DNA from: an uncultured Christensenellaceae bacterium
Lineage (GTDB): Bacteria; Bacillota; Clostridia; Christensenellales; UBA3700
Direction of reading: 5' to 3'
Assembly (NCBI GenBank): GCA_902373595.1
Contig: CABKMX010000020.1
Span: 1-9,819 of the forward strand
Length of the DNA: 9,819 nt
Shown piece after piece: positions 5,842-9,819 of this stretch. The notes below the pieces were generated by a model that ran no database searches, was not told where the DNA came from, and saw only the letters and a list, made by a program, of their open reading frames with translations. The first letter of the stretch is position 1. Each line of letters begins with the position of its first letter. Made by a program: the position numbers and the translations under genes.

Positions 5842-8618
5842 GTGAAGTTCATATCGGGTGCGAAGATCAACGGATATTTTTTGTAGTAGAGCACCTTTAC
5901 GTTTTCAATCGACGTGCTGTTGTCGCTGACCATCCCCGAAGAGTTGATTGCGAACACCTCGACGTCGTATACGCCCTGCGCCTTGTCGTACAATTTGAGG
6001 CGCATATATTTTGAGCGGTGGTTGACGCCCTTGTAGTAGTCGGAGAAATAGTATTGCACCTTGCCGTCGTTGTAGATGACCTTGTAGCTTTGGACGAGGT
6101 CGTCGTCTTTGCCTCGTTCGAAAACGAGATAGGTCGAGCCGTGAATGATCGCGCAGCGGCCCTTTGCGGCAGGCATCACCGGACGGGTCTTGCCGAACCT
6201 CGCCGAGGTGTAGGTGAAGGCTTCCCTGTTCAAGTGCGCGGGCAGATGCCAGCGCTCGTTCGCCTTTTCCTCTTCTGCGGTCAGCATGTTGACGCGCTTG
6301 ATGTCGACGCCGTCGTCGCCGAATTCCATCACCAGCCCCATCGGCGCGATGTGCGCCTGCGGCGGCACCGAGCCGTTGACTTTGCCCTTTTCCATCTCGA
6401 CATAGGAGACGGATTGCGTGCCGATCGTCGTATAGTTGCGCTGATGTATGTCGCGCTCGTCCAGCATCGGGAAGTGCAAGTGTCCGGCGAGGTTGACGAC
6501 GTTGTCATATTTGCCGAGCACCTTGCCCAGCTTGAAGTCACTGTACAGTTTGCCTTCGGATTGCGAGCCGTAGACGGTGTTGGCGGCGCTGTTGTGCGTG
6601 GTCACGAATACGGGGCGGTCGCCGCCCTCGGCGATCGCCGCGTCGATGCGGTCGCACATCCAATCCGCGACGGAGTCATAGCCGTTTTGCTGAGAGCTGT
6701 CCTGCGGCGATACCCCGATGAAGTGCCAGCCGTTGACGACATAGTGCGAGTAGGGCGGCTTGCCGGTGCAGGCGGTGAACAGCTTGCGCTTGCGCGCCGG
6801 GAAGATTGCGGGGAAGTAGTCGTGGTTGCCCATGATCAATTGCACGATCGGCTTTTTGTCTCCGAATGCATGGTCGAGCGCGGCGTTGAAGCGGCGGTAC
6901 GCGCACTTCGAACCTATGTTGCAGATGTCGCCCGGCACGATGATCATATTGACGCGGTACTCTTTGAGCACCTCGAACGCGCGGCGCAGATTGAGTTCGT
7001 AAGTCTTGTTTTTGCGCCATGGGAACGGAGACAGCTGCGAGTCGGAGATCACCCCGACGCGCAACGGTCCTTCCACCTCAAAGCGCTTGATCTCGCAATG
7101 TATCTCGATCGGTTTGACCGCTTTGACGAGAGGTTCGCTGCCGATCATTTCGTCATCTTCGTTGACGTCGTATCCTTTCTCTTCTATCACCACTCCGCCG
7201 TCGGTCTTGAGTTCGGCGCGCTTTGCCTCGAGTTCGTCCAAAATTTGCTTTTTGCGCGCGCCGTGGTAGGTGTTGAGCGCCATCGGGATCAGCGACAGCG
7301 CAAAGCCCGCCGCGGGGATCAGCGTGACCATCGAAAACATACCGTCGATCGTGAAGTCGGATTGAGGAAGGGGTACGCCCGAGACTTCCGGCTGCTTGAA
7401 TTGAAAGACGAGCAGCAGCGCCGTCACCGCGACCGCGGCAATCGCGTTGTTGAACTTGGTGACCATGGAGTTGAACGAGAAGCACACGCCTTCCATGCGG
7501 TGGCCCGTCTTCCATTCGAGATAGTCGAGGCTGTCGCCGACCATCGGATAGGGCAGTACGTTGTACGCTCCGACGCCGAGTCCGCCGATCGTCATCAGGG
7601 GGAACGCCGCGAAATAGTTGACCCTGCCGACAAAAAACGCCGCAGTCAGAAAGACCGCCGCGATCGCGCCGAAGATGAGACTCGTCTTTTTGAAACCTAT
7701 CCGCTTGTACGCGACGGGCGTCAGCAATATCCCGGCATACATGCCTGCGCCGACGACGAGATAGAGCAAAATCAGCACGTCGCCCGACTCCCAGCCCTCG
7801 ATCTTCACCACATAGATCGAGATGTAGGATGCAGCCGCCATCAACAGGTAGCGAGGCGAAGCCAGCATCGAGGTGAGCAGCGTCAGCAGCATGGGTTTGT
7901 TTTTCGCCGCGGCTTTGAACATCTCTTTGACGGGCGTCTTTTCGGTGTGGGTCGCAAAGCGCTCTTTGGAGTTCTTGAACAGCAGCAGATAGCCGACAAA
8001 GACGACTGCGCCGGCGGTCGCCGCTATCGCGAAATATACCCATGTCGGGGGGACTATCCTCTGATAGACGCTGATAAGCCCTATCGGGATCAGAGAACCT
8101 ATCGAGCCGAGCGTGACATAAAAAGAGAGCAGAGACGACCTCTCCTTGGGATTGGGCGTCGCGACGCTCATAAGGCCCATCGCAGGCACGTCTACGACGG
8201 TGTAGGAGAAGTCGAACAGCAGATATCCGACCGCCGCAAACGCGCACCGCGCCGCGACGGGCATCTCCGAAAGAGGCAAAAACATCACAATCGAGACGAT
8301 GAAGATGAGGAACGCGCCTATCCTGATGAACGGACGCATCTTGCCGTTTTTGGTGTGGGTGCGGTCGATGACCACGCCCATTATCGGGTCGTTGACCATG
8401 TCCCAAAATCTCGCGACGAACATCAATGCCGTCGTGAAGCCGAGCGGAACCAACAATATGTCGGACAAAAACACCGACAGATAGGACGACACGACCGCCG
8501 AGATCATAAAGCTGCCTATCGAGGCGAAGCCGTAGGAAGCCTTCTCCGCTTTGCCGATGTACTTGAAGTCGCTGTCCGCGGCCCGAGCCGCGTGTTGAGT
8601 GCAAGAATTGTTATCCAT
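5811..8618 (-). CDS. GPH-family symporter fused to a calcineurin-like phosphoesterase
   Basis: One 935-codon frame with three parts. Residues 20-455 form a 12-helix major-facilitator permease of the glycoside-pentoside-hexuronide:cation type. It has WDMVNDPIMGVVIDRTHTKNGKMRPF (about 72-97) after helix 2 and DYLEWKTGHRMEGVCFSF (about 365-382) before helix 11, the hallmark regions of that family. A charged tail, DELEAKRAEL, at 461-470 is typical of the normal C-terminus of such permeases. After a linker (470-515) comes a metallophosphoesterase at 518-775: Asp526 in SDSQ, Asp564 in PGDICN, Asn598-His599-Asp600 in GNHD, His675 in TTHN and GHLH (His713, His715). Residues 800-935 are a beta-rich domain that I cannot assign, perhaps fibronectin-III-like. 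Both ends of GPH permeases are cytoplasmic, which places the enzyme inside the cell. The ATG at 8618 has a weak GAGAG site and a strong promoter. The HAD gene overlaps the 3' end. Imported substrate unknown; a phosphorylated or phosphodiester compound is inferred. Confidence 0.9.
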   Translation of the reverse strand: MDNNSCTQHAARAADSDFKYIGKAEKASYGFASIGSFMISAVVSSYLSVFLSDILLVPLGFTTALMFVARFWDMVNDPIMGVVIDRTHTKNGKMRPFIRIGAFLIFIVSIVMFLPLSEMPVAARCAFAAVGYLLFDFSYTVVDVPAMGLMSVATPNPKERSSLLSFYVTLGSIGSLIPIGLISVYQRIVPPTWVYFAIAATAGAVVFVGYLLLFKNSKERFATHTEKTPVKEMFKAAAKNKPMLLTLLTSMLASPRYLLMAAASYISIYVVKIEGWESGDVLILLYLVVGAGMYAGILLTPVAYKRIGFKKTSLIFGAIAAVFLTAAFFVGRVNYFAAFPLMTIGGLGVGAYNVLPYPMVGDSLDYLEWKTGHRMEGVCFSFNSMVTKFNNAIAAVAVTALLLVFQFKQPEVSGVPLPQSDFTIDGMFSMVTLIPAAGFALSLIPMALNTYHGARKKQILDELEAKRAELKTDGGVVIEEKGYDVNEDDEMIGSEPLVKAVKPIEIHCEIKRFEVEGPLRVGVISDSQLSPFPWRKNKTYELNLRRAFEVLKEYRVNMIIVPGDICNIGSKCAYRRFNAALDHAFGDKKPIVQLIMGNHDYFPAIFPARKRKLFTACTGKPPYSHYVVNGWHFIGVSPQDSSQQNGYDSVADWMCDRIDAAIAEGGDRPVFVTTHNSAANTVYGSQSEGKLYSDFKLGKVLGKYDNVVNLAGHLHFPMLDERDIHQRNYTTIGTQSVSYVEMEKGKVNGSVPPQAHIAPMGLVMEFGDDGVDIKRVNMLTAEEEKANERWHLPAHLNREAFTYTSARFGKTRPVMPAAKGRCAIIHGSTYLVFERGKDDDLVQSYKVIYNDGKVQYYFSDYYKGVNHRSKYMRLKLYDKAQGVYDVEVFAINSSGMVSDNSTSIENVKVLYYKKYPLIFAPDMNFTWLKDLIAKF

Positions 8619-8641
8619 AATTTTTCTCTCGTATTAATATC

Positions 8642-8670
8642 ATTATATACTTTCGTGCGGGTCATTACAA
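8642..8670 (-). promoter_or_regulatory. Strong promoter of the transporter-phosphoesterase operon
   Basis: On the minus strand TTGTAA (8670-8665) and a perfect TATAAT (8647-8642) are separated by exactly 17 nt. Transcription would begin near 8635, leaving a leader of about 17 nt. Four GTAAA words (8681, 8696, 8703, 8714) occupy the region just upstream of the -35 box and could be protein-binding sites or simply an AT-rich UP-like element. Confidence 0.75.
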
Positions 8671-8793
8671 ACAAATGAGCGTAAACAGTTTGATTGTAAA
8701 ATGTAAATTTTCGGTAAATTTTTCGCCGCCGACCGAGCGGCGCGGCGACAAGAAACAAAAACAGGGATATGTATTTGTTTGGCATACAGCGGT

Positions 8794-8818
8794 TTTGCGC
8801 CGAAAAAAACGGCGCAAA
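8794..8818. repeat. Perfect 9-bp hairpin with an all-A loop
   Basis: TTTGCGCCG (8794-8802) and CGGCGCAAA (8810-8818) enclose seven A. On the minus strand the loop is seven T. It is not a normal terminator, because neither strand has a T-tract after the stem. The last base is shared with the left arm of the next inverted repeat. Confidence 0.7.
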
Positions 8819-8890
8819 CTCTTGACAGCGTTCGAGGGCGTGCGAGCGCGGCGCGTGCGCGTTAAGATTGATGTAATTTTTGTCAAGAGT
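8818..8890. repeat. 10-bp inverted repeat with inward-facing TTGACA words
   Basis: ACTCTTGACA (8818-8827) is exactly mirrored by TGTCAAGAGT (8881-8890), 53 nt apart. Each arm contains TTGACA, one on each strand, both pointing into the GC-rich centre. No good -10 box lies 16-18 nt inside either arm, so they are not simple promoters. A pair of operator half-sites looped together, or the closing stem of a structured RNA, would fit. Confidence 0.6.
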
Positions 8891-8926
8891 CGAGTGCAGC
8901 TTTTTTCTTGCCGCGATGACGTCGAA

Positions 8927-8954
8927 TTATCTTTGCGTCCGCAATTCATAAAAT
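8927..8954 (+). promoter_or_regulatory. Weak candidate promoter of the exported-protein gene
   Basis: TAAAAT (8949-8954, five of six to TATAAT) lies 16 nt after TTATCT (8927-8932), a poor -35 box. If used, transcription starts around 8961, right at the palindrome 8964-8980, giving a leader of about 40 nt. No better pair was found between 8890 and 8990. Confidence 0.25.
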
Positions 8955-8963
8955 CCGTGCCGG

Positions 8964-8980
8964 CGCCATATGATATGGCG
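8964..8980. promoter_or_regulatory. 17-bp perfect palindrome, candidate operator
   Basis: Arms CGCCATAT (8964-8971) and ATATGGCG (8973-8980) flank a single G. It ends 8 nt before the GAGGAGG ribosome binding site of the gene at 9000. As DNA it has the size and symmetry of a dimeric repressor site overlapping a start region. As RNA it could fold as a 7-bp stem with a TGA loop next to the ribosome binding site. Confidence 0.5.
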
Positions 8981-8999
8981 AACCAACCGAGGAGGATAT

Positions 9000-9713
9000 A
9001 TGAAGAAAAGGATCATTGCCATCGCGCTGTGTATCGCGGCGCTTGTGACGTTTGCCGTCGCCTCGGCGGCATGCGAAGAGGAAAAGACGACCTTGCAGAT
9101 CTTGGAAGAGAATGTCAGCTGTCGTCAAACGGCGCTCTATACCGGGCAGACCGAGAACGCCTATGTTACGGTCGGTACGCAGGACCGCGAAAAGGTGTTC
9201 GTCGCCGACGGAGTTGCCGGCGAGGCGGAGACGTTCACCACCGTCATCGCGACACTGCCGTCCATGTCGGACGAGTCAACCTATTCGTACGTTCTCGAAG
9301 GGGCGAGCGGCAAGGTCGAAGGGACGATGAAGCCGAGCGTAATCGGCGCGAAGTTGGTCGCAAAGATTGCCGATGCGTCGGCTTTGGGCACGTTCACCGA
9401 GTTGACAATCACCGATTCCGCCGCGCCGGATACGCCGTTCACGTTCGAGCTGACGGACGAGATGGCGGAGGCGATTGAACCGTCGAAAGCCCTCGACCTC
9501 GCCTACGGCCACTTCAAAAGCGAAATCGACGCCGAGCTTGCATCCGAGGACGGGATGCACCGCGAAATCTATGTCCGCTTCGTCAACGGCAAGACCGACC
9601 GCGACAGCGAGTATTATTGGTATGTGTCGTTTGTCGCGGACAGAGGCGACGACATGAGCGTGCTTTTGGACCCGACAAGCGGAGAGGTAGTGACCAGCCG
9701 TATTCGTCCATAA
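9000..9713 (+). CDS. Exported or lipid-anchored protein with a PepSY-like C-terminal domain
   Basis: A 237-residue secreted protein. Residues 1-24 are a clear signal peptide: MKKR, a hydrophobic core IIAIALCIAALVTFAV, then ASAAC. Cys25 could be lipidated, but the lipobox is atypical because Ser sits where Leu is usual; ASA followed by AC also suits ordinary signal peptidase I. The middle (30-150) is acidic, threonine-rich and of unknown family. Residues 158-237 (AIEPSKALDLAYGHF ... EIYVRF ... YYWYVSFVADRGDDMSVLLDPTSGEVV) follow the helix-strand-strand-strand plan and the closing D-x-x-S/T-G-E-V of PepSY-type domains, which often occur in secreted proteins near peptidases and sensors. This similarity is judged by eye. 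The start at 9000 is set by GAGGAGG 4 nt upstream; an earlier ATG at 8970 falls inside the palindrome and has no such site. It is monocistronic, with a hairpin downstream. Confidence 0.88.
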   Translation: MKKRIIAIALCIAALVTFAVASAACEEEKTTLQILEENVSCRQTALYTGQTENAYVTVGTQDREKVFVADGVAGEAETFTTVIATLPSMSDESTYSYVLEGASGKVEGTMKPSVIGAKLVAKIADASALGTFTELTITDSAAPDTPFTFELTDEMAEAIEPSKALDLAYGHFKSEIDAELASEDGMHREIYVRFVNGKTDRDSEYYWYVSFVADRGDDMSVLLDPTSGEVVTSRIRP

Positions 9714-9756
9714 TGCACACGGGTACGAAAAAATGGAATATCGAAAGATATAAAGA

Positions 9757-9785
9757 GGCGCCGCGAAAAGTGTTTTCGCGGCGCC
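9757..9785. terminator. 13-bp hairpin, probably a shared terminator
   Basis: GGCGCCGCGAAAA (9757-9769) and TTTTCGCGGCGCC (9773-9785) are perfect complements around GTG. The + strand continues GAGTTTCAGTCGTTTTG and the minus strand TCTTTATATC, so both T-tracts are imperfect. Its place 43 nt after the exported-protein stop and 5 nt beyond a putative minus-strand stop suits a bidirectional terminator. Confidence 0.7.
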
Positions 9786-9790
9786 GAGTT

Positions 9791-9819
9791 TCAGTCGTTT
9801 TGTTCTTTGGCTTTCGCCT
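9791..9819 (-). CDS. Possible C-terminal end of a gene entering from the right edge
   Basis: On the minus strand one frame reads AKAKEQND and then TGA (9793-9791), ending 5 nt before the hairpin at 9757-9785. The lysine/glutamate-rich tail and the close stop-to-hairpin spacing are typical of gene ends. Eight residues cannot identify a family, so this rests mainly on the hairpin position. Confidence 0.35.

Larger units (their letters stand above)
8671..8988. other. Divergent intergenic region rich in inverted repeats
   Basis: About 320 bases with no convincing protein gene, between the fusion operon (-) and the exported-protein gene (+). In order it holds: the four GTAAA words (8681-8718); a GC-rich hairpin with arms CGCCGC and GCGGCG at about 8724-8742; an A-loop hairpin (8794-8818); a 10-bp inverted repeat with a 53-nt centre (8818-8890) that contains two copies of GCGTGCG (8838-8844, 8853-8859); a T-rich patch (8901-8906); and a 17-bp palindrome (8964-8980). 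This is more structure than two simple promoters need, and a small RNA or several operators could be present. Confidence 0.5.

Noticed and set aside
7146..7148. A separate start for the phosphoesterase at an internal ATG (Met491), making two proteins
   Set aside because: No ribosome binding site precedes it, the frame is uninterrupted, and the permease has no stop codon before it. Fusion is the simpler reading.
6018..8678. An open frame of 886 codons on the + strand opposite the transporter fusion
   Set aside because: Its translation is dominated by Arg, His, Asp and Val with no domain or membrane pattern, as expected for the complement of a GC-rich gene. The minus-strand frame has clear permease and phosphoesterase motifs plus a good promoter.
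8724..8742. CGCCGC/GCGGCG hairpin as a terminator
   Set aside because: No T-tract follows on either strand and no gene ends here; GC-rich simple repeats produce such pairing easily.
8918..8923. GACGTC palindrome resembling a eukaryotic cAMP-response element core
   Set aside because: A 6-bp palindrome is expected by chance at this length and composition, and the element type does not apply to bacteria.

Overview
The window looks like chromosomal DNA from an uncultured, fairly GC-rich member of the Bacillota, probably class Clostridia. The basis is strong AGGAGG-type ribosome binding sites, AT-rich promoters in GC-rich surroundings, compact intrinsic terminators, a DUF815-type ATPase and an OmpR/HisKA pair of Gram-positive style. 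This assignment is inference; no rRNA, tRNA or taxonomic marker is present. There is no CRISPR array, transposase, integrase or phage gene.

Layout: (a) 1-51 may be the tail of a + strand gene entering from outside. (b) 160-1422 (-) is a DUF815 AAA+ ATPase with its own promoter. (c) 1423-1839 is a divergent intergenic region. It holds a clean minus-strand intrinsic terminator (1490-1518) with no protein gene upstream of it, an A-tract pair, and the + promoter of the next operon. (d) 1840-3830 (+) is a two-component operon, an OmpR-family response regulator and a sensor kinase joined by a TAATG overlap and closed by a terminator at 3829-3851. (e) 3980-5092 (+) is a stand-alone protein with a PD-(D/E)XK nuclease-like core, with two competing hairpins at its ribosome binding site. 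(f) 5115-5138 is a strong hairpin shared by two convergent operons. (g) 5143-8618 (-) is a two-gene operon. The first gene encodes a 935-residue fusion of a GPH-family (MFS) symporter, a calcineurin-like metallophosphoesterase and a beta-rich C-terminal domain. The second encodes a HAD phosphatase that overlaps it by 31 nt. (h) 8619-8999 is a divergent intergenic region rich in inverted repeats. (i) 9000-9713 (+) is an exported or lipid-anchored protein with a PepSY-like C-terminal domain. (j) A 13-bp hairpin at 9757-9785 separates it from the probable tail of a convergent gene running off the right edge.

The most interesting unit is the fusion operon. A sugar:cation-type symporter, a metal-dependent phosphoesterase and a HAD phosphomonoesterase-type enzyme are encoded together. 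GPH transporters have both ends inside the cell, so the phosphoesterase should be cytoplasmic. That suggests an 'import, then hydrolyse' pathway for a phosphorylated or phosphodiester-linked solute. This function is inference; the domain order is read directly from the sequence. Secondary points are an 11-base word shared by the leader of the response regulator gene and the region upstream of the exported protein, and GTAAA-type motifs shared by two other promoters.
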